Made by a program: the position numbers and the translations under genes. DNA of 64,000 bases from Larimichthys crocea (lineage: Eukaryota > Chordata > Actinopteri > Sciaenidae): the NCBI RefSeq assembly GCF_000972845.2, contig NC_040032.1, positions 1,321,073-1,385,072 on the forward strand. The letters run 5' to 3'. The notes below the pieces were generated by a model, which was not told the origin of the DNA, ran no database searches, and saw nothing but the letters and a program-made list of their open reading frames with translations. Positions 36,000-48,165 of the stretch are shown here, one piece after another (within the stretch, counting starts at the first letter, position 1; each line of letters starts with the position of its first letter).

Positions 36000-36690
36000 G
36001 CTCAATTTGTTAGCCGGGCTGCCCAAACTGTGAGCACAGAGCAGTGGTGGAGTGTTAGTGTTTGTGCCAACAGGCATTTTGGACCACAAGGAGGAAGAAG
36101 AGGAGGTTTCCAGGCCCGGTGCACTGGGAAATGTGGGAAAAAACGAAGCTGGGCAAGCGGCCATTGCTCAGCGGCTTCAATAGACGTAGTAACAGAGACG
36201 ACAAGACCGAAGGGTATGTGACAGAAGAACCTAAGAAGAGAAAAGGAGAAAGTGCCCAAGTGAGATGCTGCCGGAGAAGAGTAAATGTGGGACTGACCTC
36301 TAGTCTTTGGCGAGAGCTTGGTGAAATAAAAGGCTGAAAGACAGATGCCGAGCTGGGCTGACTGCTGTTGGAGTAATTAGTAATATTAGCTGCTGCTGTG
36401 TCTGCTGTTGGACTACATTCTCAGAAAAATTAGCCCTTGATAAGTGCTCTGGAGCGCTTTGTGTTCTCTGGAAAACCTTTTTGTCTTTAAGAACCTCTTT
36501 GGAGAACTGAACTCATTTAAGTCGTGTCTGCAGCACTTTTGATGCATAGAATATATTTAGAGAGAATATATTTATGTGTCATTTTTTTTTTCCTTTTAAA
36601 TGTTCTTTGGAAAACTTACTAATAAATAAAATGTTCTTTGTGGAACCGACAAAGGTTCAGGCATCGCCATGAAGAACCACTTTAGGTTCT
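36000..36690 (+). pseudogene. Degraded dispersed protein-coding repeat
   Basis: One frame reads RVNVGLTSSLWRELGEIKG, then stop, KTDAELG, stop, LLLE. This resembles a short basic domain (VNIG..F.RWR.L....G.KTDAELA..LL) that I recall in many copies in fish genomes. Two in-frame stops show decay. The following 300 bp contain AGAACC/GGTTCT-rich sequence resembling a TIR-type element. Family not identified. Confidence 0.35.
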
Positions 36691-37269
36691 AACTGTGAAA
36701 TAAGTAATATTAGCTGGCTGCTATGTCGTGTGTTGTTGCACTTGCTTGACGTTGAAGTTATTTTGTGTATTTTTGGACTAGGGTTGTTGTTTTTTTATAA
36801 TTTGAGCTCCATAGTTCTATTTAAGGGAAATATTCATTTGACATCATATGCTGATATTTTAAATAACAGCATGCTTCCAACTTTCTGGCAGCAGTTTGCA
36901 GGACGTCCTTTCATGTTTTAACGTAAAAAAACATTAGTTCCCAACTAGCAACTTCCTAAATAACAGCCATTTGTGAATGAGAAAATGGCTGGCACTGTGA
37001 CTACAAAACAGGCCTCAATAGCATTGAGGATCTAAATCATTAAAATAATGAATAACAAGCCAAGATGATGTTTAGCAATCTTTTGTTTTAATAAGCCAGT
37101 TACTGTTGTATACTGTATGTACATTTTGTTTTTATGTGCGAGCCTGGGGACAACTGAAAAAGCTGGCACTTAAATAGAAGACATATCACAGTTACACCTT
37201 TTTACTTTATCTGGACAGGAAACACACACCATGGTCTGATGCTCTGTGCCTTGAGCTCTCACTCACTCA

Positions 37270-37273
<4 letters not shown>

Positions 37274-37301
<28 letters not shown>
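37274..37301 (+). repeat. (CA)n microsatellite
   Basis: About 14 CA units in intergenic DNA upstream of the tpbg-family gene. Confidence 0.95.
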
Positions 37302-38594
37302 AAGTGCTCATTGTGACCGTGACCAATGACAGCTTCCTGTTACTCTTCATCTGCTCCAATTAACTAAACCCCAAATGGTTTGATTTGAACTTGGTTTGTT
37401 GGTTTGTCATCCTGAAAGTTATTTTTGTATCCAGCGTCTTTTATAAATGGCACCATGCACGACCACATGTGGCAGTGAGGGATGATACTGTTAGGATAGA
37501 TGTGGCCTTTCTCTCCTTCCTTGATCAACCATTTCCTTTGCTTTGCTTCTCTGAGCTTTATATCTCTCACTCTTTCTGTACTTCTCTTCCTTCTCTCCAT
37601 CCTCATGTCCTGCTCTGACGTGTGAAGCTATCCGTGGTGCTGAACCTCTCTGTTTCACTGACCTCTTTCCTGTCTGCTTCCTTCCTTCTTTGACTTCCTC
37701 AGCTCATGTTGCATTTGTTGTCAGATAAATGTATATTCCTCCTTTCTTCCTTGTTTCATTTCATCCTTCCTCTTGCAGGATACTTCTGATCTTAAACAGC
37801 ACTTGAGCTTTCTCTGTGCATACTTCCTTTCCCTCTTTCTCTTCCTTTCTTGCTGACCACTACCACACTTTCTTAAACTAACCACTTTGTTCTGCACAGC
37901 GTTGTCTTGGTTGGTGGCGGAGCAGTGAAAAGATCCACTGTAGCATGGCACCTTGAAGATGCCATATTGCTTAATTGGTGGTAAAACTCATTTCAACCTT
38001 ATTACTTCCAGGCTTCAGTATAAAACTTTGTTGTTTCATCTGCTTGTTTCTGGTTGAGTAATGACATATCAGAAGTCTGTCAAGCACAGCATATGCCATG
38101 CAAATCTGTGTTGGAGCCTTATGTATTCAAGCATAATGATTTGTTTGCCAACTCTATACTGTAGACCTGGAGAGCGTGACCAACTCCCCAAGAGGGAGTT
38201 TTTCATCCTTTGGAAAATGGATCAATCAGAAAGAACCGACCAAGGCCCCATTAAACAGGCTCCACTGCGCGCACTTAATTACAGCAACTGATTTGCAACC
38301 TACACAAGAAGCCGTAAATTAAGGCTGTAATAATGGAAATGCGGTGTGGAAATTAAGGAAACGAGCGACTCTCTGGGAGTTTAAATGCTCCTGCAGCCAT
38401 CTGGTGATGATGAATTAACTCATTCTGTCCTTCAAACTGGAAGAACTGGGTTCAACGAGACAATAACTCAAGAGAGAATGTCTTCAGGCAAAAACCATTT
38501 TATTCCATTCATATATACAGTATGGCCTCCTCTGCCAATCCTATTTTAAAAAACAATAACTATCATTTAGAATGGCTGTGGAGTACTTGTATCC

Positions 38595-38642
38595 ATCTCT
38601 CCCTCTCTCTCTCCCTCCCTCTCCCTCCCTCCCTCTCTCTCA
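38595..38642 (+). repeat. (CT)n/(CCCT)n tract upstream of the tpbg-family gene
   Basis: Pyrimidine-rich run about 290 bp upstream of the start codon, in the likely promoter or 5' UTR. Such tracts are common in promoters, but no function is shown. Confidence 0.9.
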
Positions 38643-38931
38643 GTGACAGGCGTCAAAAATACCACCAAGGGAGCGCACATCAGCAGCTTTCCACGCAGCC
38701 ACACTCCGGCTGCTGTGTACCGTCCAATACGTGAATATCCCACAGAAAACTCGTCTTTCCTCCAGACTCGGACGCAGAGCGCCGAGATGACCGCGGAGAG
38801 CGCGTCTTTTCTGTCCTGATGGTTCATAGTAACCGGTGCCGGGTCGATTCGACTCTACATACATGCCTGAGAGGATTCTAGTCGGTCCTTTGCAAGACAG
38901 CATCGGCGTAGACCTGCTTTGAGACTCTACC

Positions 38932-40005
38932 ATGAGGGAGAACATGTGGATATTTCACAGTGGCGACCATTCAAAGTGTCTTTTTTCCGTTTGGAATCAG
39001 TGGTACTTGTGTTACGCAGCGGTGGTGTGTTTGTTGTGCTTGCCTGTCAGGACGGATGATGCCTGCCCGTCGTCCTGCATCTGTGCCAGAGACTCCGGGA
39101 TCGTGACCTGCCGTGATGGGGAGGACACTGAGGTCCCGGGAGACATCCCGGAGTGGACGTCCACCCTGATAGTCACGGGGAGAAACATCTCAACTTTACA
39201 GCGCGGCGCGTTCATGATCAACGGCACCGAGTTGGAAATGACAACACTCTCACTGTCCTCTAACGGGATACAGGTTATTGAACCTTACGCCTTCCTGGGA
39301 CTCCACCGATTGCATTTGCTGGATCTGAGCCACAACCAGCTTGAGTCTATCTCGGCCAGGGCTTTCCACGGGTTACTGGAGCTGCGCTCTCTTTGTCTAA
39401 ATGATTCCCTTTTACCTGCGGCCACGGCGCAGCTCTCCAATGCGCTCGACACACAAAGTTTGCGCAACCTGCACAGGCTGGAGTTGGCGGGAAACAGGCT
39501 GAAGTCTATACCCCTGGTGACATTAGATATCTATAATTTGCACACGTTAGTGCTGATAAATAACTTAATAGAGAGCTTCGGATGGGAGAACGTAACCAAT
39601 TTGTACCAGCAGAGAAACATCCGAGTCTACTTGTCTTTAAACCCGTTTCGGTGCAACTGCGACCTGGAGGCGTTTTATTACTGGGTGAAGAACTCATCCC
39701 AGTGCCCGGATGCGGGGCGTCTCCTGTGCAGCGAGCCGGAGGCCAAGAGGGGGATCCCCGTGGAGAGGCTCCGGAAAGAGGACGTGGATTGTATGAACGA
39801 GAACCTTGAGGCGGTTTCTTACGTGTTCCTCGGTATCGTGTTGGCTCTGATCGGTGTGGTGTTTCTTATGGTGCTGTATCTCAACAGGGGAGGCATCAAA
39901 CGGTGGCTCAATAACATAAGAGAGGCGTGCAGAGACCAGATGGAGGTCTATCATTACCGCTACGAGCAGGACTCAGACCCGAGGCTGGCCAACGTGGCAG
40001 TTTAA
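38932..40005 (+). CDS. tpbg: Trophoblast glycoprotein family (TPBG/5T4/WAIF1) LRR membrane protein
   Basis: Type I membrane glycoprotein with leucine-rich repeats; the family is linked to Wnt-signal inhibition and cell motility. One uninterrupted 357-codon exon. Residues about 24-40 are a signal-peptide core. Then come a cysteine LRRNT (CPSSCICARDSGIVTC), LRRs such as LHLLDLSHNQLESI, LHRLELAGNRLKSI and LHTLVLINNLIESF, an LRRCT (NPFRCNCDLEAFYYW to the Cys near 287), and a membrane span at about 294-317. The 40-residue cytosolic tail has the family signature IREACRDQMEVYHYRYE and DPRL. Five or more N-x-S/T sites are visible. Human TPBG is 420 residues, so the ectodomain is shorter here. Which paralogue (tpbga, tpbgb or tpbgl) cannot be decided. 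An in-frame second Met lies at codon 5. Confidence 0.9.
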   Translation: MRENMWIFHSGDHSKCLFSVWNQWYLCYAAVVCLLCLPVRTDDACPSSCICARDSGIVTCRDGEDTEVPGDIPEWTSTLIVTGRNISTLQRGAFMINGTELEMTTLSLSSNGIQVIEPYAFLGLHRLHLLDLSHNQLESISARAFHGLLELRSLCLNDSLLPAATAQLSNALDTQSLRNLHRLELAGNRLKSIPLVTLDIYNLHTLVLINNLIESFGWENVTNLYQQRNIRVYLSLNPFRCNCDLEAFYYWVKNSSQCPDAGRLLCSEPEAKRGIPVERLRKEDVDCMNENLEAVSYVFLGIVLALIGVVFLMVLYLNRGGIKRWLNNIREACRDQMEVYHYRYEQDSDPRLANVAV

Positions 40006-40144
40006 CCTGCTGAGACATCAGAGCCCTGCAGTGTGTGAGAGGGCAGTGTGTCAGTGAGGATGGAGAGCTGGATCAGGACTTTATCAAAAAAGACTGAGAA
40101 GGTTTCCTGGCAGCTCCTGTTACAATCGAAATCAATAATAAAAC

Positions 40145-40150
40145 AATAAA
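40145..40150 (+). terminator. Candidate AATAAA poly(A) signal of the tpbg-family gene
   Basis: AATAAA lies 140 bp after the stop codon in an A-rich tract with other near-matches. It would give a very short 3' UTR, and longer forms using downstream signals are possible. Confidence 0.4.
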
Positions 40151-41673
40151 AATAAAAACTCGGCCATGAACTGCAAGTGTCCCTCTCACACTGGGATATG
40201 CACAGAGCCAAAGACACTTAAGAGACTATAACTGTACATATTGTATAGAAATATGTCCTCAAGACATGAATGCTTTTCATGCATCATGTCAACTCAGTCT
40301 TGCAGCTTGTCAGACAAACTTAGTATTATTCATCTTATTAACCAAGTGACAAACATATATAGATTTTTTGATTTGGAAACTGCAGCCCAAACTTGTGCAA
40401 ACTAACTAGTCTGCATTCAGGAAACCCTCCAGGGAAAACAAGGTATTCCTGTTTCCACTGAGGAAGGGCGTGCATAATGCAAAAGGTGACTGAGAAGGGG
40501 GTCTAGGGTAGGTAAGGTGAGGCGAAGATGTTTGTTGGAGTGCCATGTTTGAGCAAGCGGGCGACGCTGAAGTAAACTGTCACGTTTAATCATCAACCAC
40601 ATGGCTTAAGTTACCAACCTTGACTTTATGAGCAGCCTGAATCACTAAGTAACACGTGTGTATCATTTGAACAGCAGGTCAGTTCATCAGTGAATGGGCA
40701 AAAATATGAAGACAGAATCTAACCATGCATGTGATTGTTGTAGGCATAGAAAACCAACCAACACATTAATAAAAAAAAAAGGTCAAATAAACATGGAGAG
40801 TTAGCTGTGTTCTTTATGTCAGTATGTCTTATCGTCACTGTCAGGAAATGTTGACCTCACACAGCATGTGTCGGACATTAAACGCAAGAAATGTTCCCAT
40901 GTTCTATTTTGTAAAATGAAATTTCTAAATTTGCTGGAAGTAGATGTGAGCGAGTGCACCTTCCTGATGTGACTACAGTAAGATGTCACACCGTCACCTC
41001 CGGGTTCACCAGAAAAGGTTCAGACTATCTCGTCTGCTTCTTTTTAAAAGCAACAAAGAGTCCAAGGCTGGCAGAGGTCTGCATGGAGACATGCATAACA
41101 GAGAGAAATGGCAGTGTTAATCTCATCAGCACTGTGACTAATAAACCATGGAGAATGATGATCGACCTGTGAAGTCTGTATCTCTATAGCCCAGAGCTCA
41201 TCAACCATCTTAACGAAAGGTCTGCATTACAATCAGAGGGATTTTTGGAACCAAGCACAAAATGAGAAAAGTGAGAATGTGTGTGAGAATATTAATTTTA
41301 GTCACGTTTAAAGAAAACAACAAACCTATAAGTCCATCAGAGATTGTAACGATGATTATCTGTTTCAAAAAGTAATAGTTTGCCTTCATTTTTATGTTTG
41401 TGCATGGGAATAAATGTTTGACAGAACTATTCAGAATCTCTGTGAATTCACCGGCTATCACTTGCCTGTAAATGATAATAAATGTGCTTAATACACCCAA
41501 TTTAAGACAACAAGGTGAGAAATTAATCATCTACAGTAGACAACTATGTGACAAGAAGTGTGTTGATGAGTAGCACTGGACACTTTGACGCTCACAGATC
41601 AAATAACTAAATACTCTTAATAAATAAAAAGAAAAGGGGAGCTATAAATAAGTCCTATTATTTAACACTTAAT

Positions 41674-41675
<2 letters not shown>

Positions 41676-41722
<47 letters not shown>
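41676..41722 (+). repeat. (GATA)n microsatellite, about 12 units
   Basis: Perfect tetranucleotide run in the intergenic region after the tpbg-family gene. Confidence 0.98.
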
Positions 41723-42119
41723 GAATCTATGTCATAGCTGCTTTACATAACAGTGAGACATTGTCACTTGTTATACCAGGAACATGTCAGCATGCTATAT
41801 ACTGTCATCTTCTATATGGAGGCTGAGGAGAGACATCTAATCATGAGGATAGCCGTGTTTAAGGATAAGACTATGTTGACTTGACCCGTTTTGACATCAT
41901 ACACTTTAAGTATATTCATAAGTGCTTCTGAGAAATTTCCCACCAGGCTCAAGAGCTTTAGGAGATGCACACCAAGACATCCATTAGTACAGAAACAAAA
42001 CAGACACCTGGAGCACCCACTTGTGTGTGTGTTCGGGCTTATGGAGTAGATAAGTCAGAAAAGCTATGATAACATACCTCAAAGAACATATAGCAGCATG
42101 TGAGAAATGTGTTATGACA

Positions 42120-42460
42120 GTGCCTGTAGCCATCCTAGCCACGCTTTGCAAGATTGTGCTTACATCAGCATGCTAACATACTCACAGTGAAAATGCTAAC
42201 ATGCAGGATGTTTAGCAGATGTTTACAATGTTCACCATGTTCCTATGCTAGATAATTAGCATCAAACACACATTAAGGCTGAGGCTGATGGTGATAACAT
42301 TAGTTTGGCAGGTATTCAACTCAAATATCTGACAAACAGAAACCTTAAAATCTATCCTCTGGGGACCTTGAATGTCTGTACAGAATTTCATGGTATAGAT
42401 TTATTTTAGCTGACAGATAGAGAATGTCATCCATGGAGCCACATCGCTAGTATGGCTTAA
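42120..42460 (+). repeat. Dispersed percomorph repeat (GCTAACAT-rich)
   Basis: Contains CATGCTAACATACTCACAGT, AATGCTAACATGCAGGATGT, AATGTTCACCATGTTC, GAGGCTGATGGTGATAACAT, TTTGGCAGGTATT and CAGAATTTCATGG, in the order typical of a high-copy fish repeat. No coding capacity. Class unknown. Confidence 0.5.
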
Positions 42461-43921
42461 TGTCTCTAATTAATTTAAACAGTCAAGTGTTGATTGCAAC
42501 TACCAGTAAATGTCTGTAAGGTGACTGGATCTGTTGTATAGTTTTGGGTTAGTCTTAGAAATGTGTCAGAGTCACACATGTACCAAACAGAGAAATGACA
42601 CACTGACACACTATTGAACACATGCTATTTGTATGATTGATTATGATAATTAGCTGAGATTGGATAAATAACATGAGGCATCAAACAGATGAAAAACCCA
42701 AACCATAGAAATGACAATTCTCATGTAGCAGAGACAGAGAAAGAAAGAAACAAAGGAAGATCTTACTTGCTGTTTCAGCACAAGTGCTGGGATTAATGGT
42801 TCTGTACTGTACTTAAAATCTGGAAATATCTGACCTCAAAAAGTCTAGACACACACAGACACACACACACATAACACACATAACACACACATGCACACTC
42901 TTTGCCCTAGTCTTTATCACAGTATTAATGCTAAAGAATACATAGCTTCTTATACAATTTTACACCATGTGTGAAATTAAATCGACAAAACTCTGTGTAA
43001 CTGATATTTAATGATTCTGTGTATTTTATGATTCTTCAGCCTGCCTTTGCTGCTCTCTTCTCTCTGCCGTCAGTTTTCTCTATTTTCTGGAATTCTGGGA
43101 CATAAATAAAAGAGGTAGAAACAAGACAATATTCTGTTATTGGTCAAAAAGACAAGACCGAGCTTGTCTTTTTAAAGTATTCAGACTTCGACTCTGCACT
43201 CTCTCTGTTCTTCCTCCATTTTGCTACGTTCTCCTCACAAATACAGCACTTGTCAAAGACATCCTCTCTGCCCTCCCTCTATCTGTCAATTCCCCTCTCT
43301 CGCTCCTCTTCATCCAGGTAAATGACTTTATCCAGTTGAGTGACTTTGTAAGGACGCGGGGACAAGGTTTAGGCTGAGCCCAGCAAAAAGGAAGGACGCA
43401 AAAAAAAGAAAGATAAAGAAAAGGGAAGTAGAGAAAAGATTCATTAGAGTTCTTAGTCCAGGCACCAAATGTCCTCGTCTTATGCAAAGCGATGAGTCAT
43501 CGTCTTGCTCTATATATGAACGCCTGGTAGGCCAAAGCCCAACTGCAAACTAAGGGAGATGTCTGAAATGAAGGTGAAAATATCATCTTTATTGCTGAGC
43601 AGCTGCTGCTATCAGGGAATTCAATCGCATCTGAACTTAAGGCCATTTTTTTAAATGTCCTCCATAGGAACACTTTCACTATGATGAGTTGTCTGAGTGT
43701 GTGATGTCTCACAGACCATCAACCACTGATTGAACAGGATTGCTACCTTCACACATGCATGCATCACTAGGTGTTGCAAACTGAAGGTGCAGTGAAGCCA
43801 CTGTGGGCGAATGTAAGTAAATGTTTGTTGCTCTCCCCAGGTGAAACTGGTGTCCTGGGAAGCAGAATGTGAGAAGTTCATGATGTGACATATGGAGATG
43901 TGCTAGTTTGTAGTCTGGTTA

Positions 43922-45660
43922 CGGGTTATCAGAGGTGTCAAAAGCATTCACATTCATTACCAAGATCCTAGGGTTTAAAAAGACTTCTGTAGAAGTTGAA
44001 GTATCAACTCAAGCTTTTTACTCAAGTAGAAGTGTAAAAGTACTGGCTTCAAAAGTACTTAAAGTATAAAAGTAAAAGTAATGTAAAGGCATTTATACTG
44101 TACAGCCATCAAATGTTATAGGCCCAGTGCCTCAGTGACCTATAGTGCTCTACACGACCCCCCCCCCCCAAAAAAAAACATCAACATCAAGGCCATAATG
44201 ACTATAATGTTATATTAAAATGTTAATATTGAAAAATCTGGGATGCACTAGGCTACCTGTTTCAGCCTCATATATGCTCAATGAAAATGAATGCATTTTA
44301 GTATAATGCAAATACATTAAAGAACCATACTTTATATGTGTGCTACTGAGCATGTGTTTCATGGAGCGAAAGATATGATGACTAGTTATAGGACTATAAG
44401 TAAATAAGTAAATAAATATTGTAATGGTATACATGCTATGCTATGTATAACAGCACTATACAGTATAGTGATGTCAAATTAATGATTAATCCAAGTGATT
44501 CATCAAAAATAATAATAATAATTCTCATAAAAAACAACAACTCAGATTTCTCTTGAGTCTCTGCTACGAACATTTTCGCACTAGGCTACATAAATTCTTC
44601 TTGCTTGCGTGTGACATGATTTGTAATGTGCAGGGGCGATGCATCACGTACAAACCGATAGTGTTTCGGAATGGTATATGTTTATACTTCTCATCCAATC
44701 ACAATCAGATTCACTCTATAGTGGAAGTGTTTTGTGAAAGATGGTACAGGAAACTACTACTTACTTTACACGTGCTAAATAAGATGTACAGCCCCACTGC
44801 TCTCATAACATGTTCTCTAATGCAGACTGACCCACACAGTTCTACAGCAGGACGCTTTAAAGAGCTGTTCTGTTCACACTTTTCTTTAAGCTTGTGTCAA
44901 GTTTTTGTCACCATCATTATTAATTATTATTATTAATATTGTTTCCAGTGAGCCTCTTATCAATGAACAGAAAAATACATCAAACAAACAGCAGCAGGAT
45001 TAAATAACAATCAGAGCAGCTTTTGCAGCCTTGTGACAGTTTCAGTATGATGGTGAGCTCTCAGCTTTCTGCATCACTACATACTGTTGATAATCGAAGA
45101 AGCACCGAAGCTTTACATCTGTTCTATATGTTAGAATACGACATTTCAGCATTGAGGTACAATCAGGCTACATTTATGATTTTTTACCATCAAACTAACC
45201 AAATAACTTGTTATTGATTATCATATCACTTTAACTGAGTCTCAAAATGACGTCATAGCTCTGTGAGGAGTCCATGCTCGCTGAGCAGCTGAACTTTAGA
45301 TCCCGCCCTGTGTGGGTCTTTACACTGTCATTGGTCAGGCGTGCACACACTGTAAACGATACCATTGGCTGTAGAGTGTGACAATCTGCCAATAAAAATC
45401 AGCCATCAGCCAACACTTTTTTGTTCTCCTCCATCTATGTTGATCTCTCTGTGAAGAATGAATGATGGAAATCGAGTAACGAGGTTGTTTTAAAAATGTA
45501 AGGAGTAGAAAGTACAGATAATTGCGTGAAAATGTAAGGAGTAGAAGTAAAAAGTCAGCTGAAAACTAATTACTCCAGTGAAGTATAGATACCCAGAAAT
45601 TCTACTTAAGTAAGGTAATGAAGTATTTGTACTTTGTTACTTGACACCTCTGCGGGTTAT
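43922..45660. mobile_element. Complete non-autonomous hAT-type DNA transposon with 8-bp TSD
   Basis: The element spans 43930-45652 (1,723 bp). It begins CAGAGGTGTCAA and ends with the exact complement TTGACACCTCTG. It is flanked on both sides by the identical 8 bp CGGGTTAT (43922-43929 and 45653-45660), which is diagnostic of hAT insertion. Subterminal regions are full of AAGTA/AGTAC-type repeats. No transposase-like frame was found; the longest internal frame (127 codons at 44553) has no recognisable domain. Confidence 0.85.
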
Positions 45661-46569
45661 TGATTGCTGGATGTGCCATGGCTGCTGCCTGGAGATAAGA
45701 TAAGGGGTTTGGCACTGTAGGAGAGGTGAAGGAGAGGTGTTACTGTGGCAGGAAGTCACGGGTCACATCTGTCTTTTAGACAAAGCTTAAGAGGTCCAAT
45801 AGCAGAGGACGGATAAAGTTTCAGAGTAAACCTTATATACTATGAGCTGAGAACATGTTGAAATTACATCTCCATTGTGTATTCTAATGTCTGCATTGTG
45901 TTGGGATCAAATTTGTTGTTCTGTTTCCCTCCTATCAATATCCTATACAAAACCAGCAAGCAAGACTTCCTCCTGCATCTCAAAATACACAGCAGAACAT
46001 AAATCACAGCGACCGGAAATTTATTGCAGCTTTGATTCAGTGTTAACAGAAAAGCTTATGAGTAGGAGAAGGAGACAGCAGCTGTTAATATGGATGAAAA
46101 AAGGGGTCAATGGAGGACACGTCATGGCGTACAAATACTGAATCATTTGACATTGCTTTTTATGGCTCCTCTGCACTGAGCATTACAGTATGTCACAGAG
46201 TGGAGGAGCAGGGGTCTAAGAGGCGCAGAGGACTGAAATTTAAAGTTTCTTCCCTCAATCACCACCCACAGAAAGACCTCCAAAAACTTCAATAGTTTTT
46301 GATTAATGATAAAAATGTGTGTCCCAGCTAATACTAGATTTTTCAATCAATACTGATATATCTACAAAATGAATATTAGCTATGTATCTCTTTTGCTCAT
46401 TTACTTACTGATTTATTTACTGATCAGATATGAATTTATATGAATATATATATATATATATTACAAATATATATTACAAAATACTGAAACTTAGTGCACT
46501 GTACTGTATATCAATTGATATTCCACGATACAGTGGAAAAAGATCACAGTGCATTCTGGGTAAATATGC

Positions 46570-47790
46570 TCCTCTAGTGTCTGTCATTACATTACATTTG
46601 ATCAATTAGCTGATGCTTTTATCCAAAGTGACAATCAGTGCAAAAATGACATGACATGACAAATGACATGTTAGTCCAGCCATAATTATTGTGACAGTTG
46701 TAGAGGGGATAGATTTCTAATGTCCAATTGTTGGCAGTGTTGAACAGGAGGTCCTCTCTGAAGAGCTGGAGGTCTTCAGGAGGTTTTTAAAGGAGGGACG
46801 TTGCTGCTCTGGTAGGAACTGGTAGGACGTTCCACCAACGTAGAACAACAGGCGAGAAAAGTTTAGATTGCCCTGAGCGAATGGGTGGCAGAGCCAGACA
46901 TCATTCATTTCAGGAGGTAACATATAGCTGTATAAGGGCATTCAACTAGGTGGTAAGACAAGTGATTTGACTTGAATTGGTAGCCAAGGGAGACGGGTAG
47001 CCAAGAGAGCTTGATGAGCAGCGGGGTAACGTGACCTTTTGGTTATGCATCTTTTGATCCATTACGGATCATCTGAAAAGGTTTCACTGTGCAGGCTGGA
47101 CCACAGCCTGTATCAGGAGTTGGGTAGCATGAACTAGGTAAGGCCTGATTTTCCTTATGCTGTGAAGTGCAAAGTGGCACGACTCGGCAACATGATCAGA
47201 GAAGGTCAGTTACTCATCGATCATGACTCCTAAATTTCTTGCTATCCTGCTAGGGGTGAGACACAGGTAGTCAGTTTGGATGTTGATGTCACGGTATATG
47301 TAGGTCTGGTTGGGAGGAGCAGCAGTTCAGTTTTTGAGAGGTTCAGCTGGAGGTTGTGTGCCCTCATCCATGTATATATGTCTGAGAGGCAATTAAAGAC
47401 CTGTGCATAGACTGAGGGGTCATCAGGTCAAAATGACAGATAGAGCTGAGTGTCATCTGCATAGCAGTGATACAAAAAGCAATGCAACCTGATAATCGGA
47501 GGTGGTGTAAATAGCAAAGAGAAGGGGCCCCAGCACCGAGCACTGGGGCACCCCTGTGGTGAGGTGGTGAGATGTGGACAACTGTCCAAGCCAGGATACG
47601 CTGAATGAGCACCCTGTGAGATAGGATTCAAACCAGCAAAGAGCTGAACCAGAGATGCCCATGCTTACTCTCCCCTCAGTCCTTGAACGGTTGATCTCAC
47701 AGAAGTCCAGTCGAGATCTGACTTCAGATTTTGAAGGACTGAACTTGAGGTAGAAGAGGTATTTAACCACTGCTGAGATGCACACAGCCC
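46570..47790 (-). mobile_element. L2/Maui-type LINE remnant
   Basis: Minus-strand frames hold RT pieces: WFESYLTGCSFSVSWLGQLS, TTGVPQCSVLGPLLFAIYTT, then in a shifted frame HCYADDTQLYLSF with intact YADD. Further 3', parts of the RT C-terminal region and a tail with ACATTACATTTGATCAATTAG near 46590 are visible. Frameshifts and a stop rule out activity. Confidence 0.7.
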
Positions 47791-47874
47791 TGAATGTGTG
47801 TTACAGAAGAAGAAGAGTTGTTCATTTGTCAGTTATCATGTTTACTTTAAATGAAGCGGCAGCTTTCCAGACCA

Positions 47875-48165
47875 ACCTTAATGACTCATTATCAGTTTGC
47901 GCCCCCACAAATTCCCTTCCAGTTTTAATTGTTAGAGTGCAGGCTCAGGGTGCCTAACAAGTTCTTATGAGATTAATTAAGCTTAAATTTGAAGAGTAAA
48001 AGGTTTGTTTGTTACAGGCAAGGTCATTAACTGGCATTCACTGGTAATGTCATCATAAAGGAAGCTCATTAGAAAAACTCCCAGGAGTCAAAGGCCTTTT
48101 GTCTGGGGTCACAGTGTCCTGTTTGGTGATAAATGCACCTCAGGGAATACTGTACATTTGGTATG
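47875..48165 (+). repeat. OR-locus repeated non-coding element, copy A
   Basis: Shares with copy B an ordered series: ATGACTCATTA, TTTTAATTG, GAGATTAATTA, AAGGTTTGTTTG, GGTAATG, GCTCATTA, AGTCAAA, TTTGTCT and GGTGATAAA. No coding potential. No terminal inverted repeats or target duplication were seen. Confidence 0.6.

Larger units (their letters stand above)
34751..38594. other. Intergenic DNA upstream of the tpbg-family gene
   Basis: Holds the degraded coding repeat at 36.0-36.7 kb and a (CA)n tract. The segment 38180-38420 is repeat-free with AT-rich homeodomain-like cores (TTAATTACAG, AAATTAAGG) and could be an upstream regulatory element of the tpbg-family gene. No ORF is convincing. Confidence 0.4.
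40200..43921. other. Intergenic DNA after the tpbg-family gene
   Basis: Contains (GATA)n, the GCTAACAT-rich repeat, and a CA-rich patch at 42848-42895. No gene recognised. Confidence 0.5.

Noticed and set aside
44553..44936. 127-codon frame inside the hAT-type element as a possible transposase
   Set aside because: No hAT dimerisation or RNase-H-like motifs; far too short.
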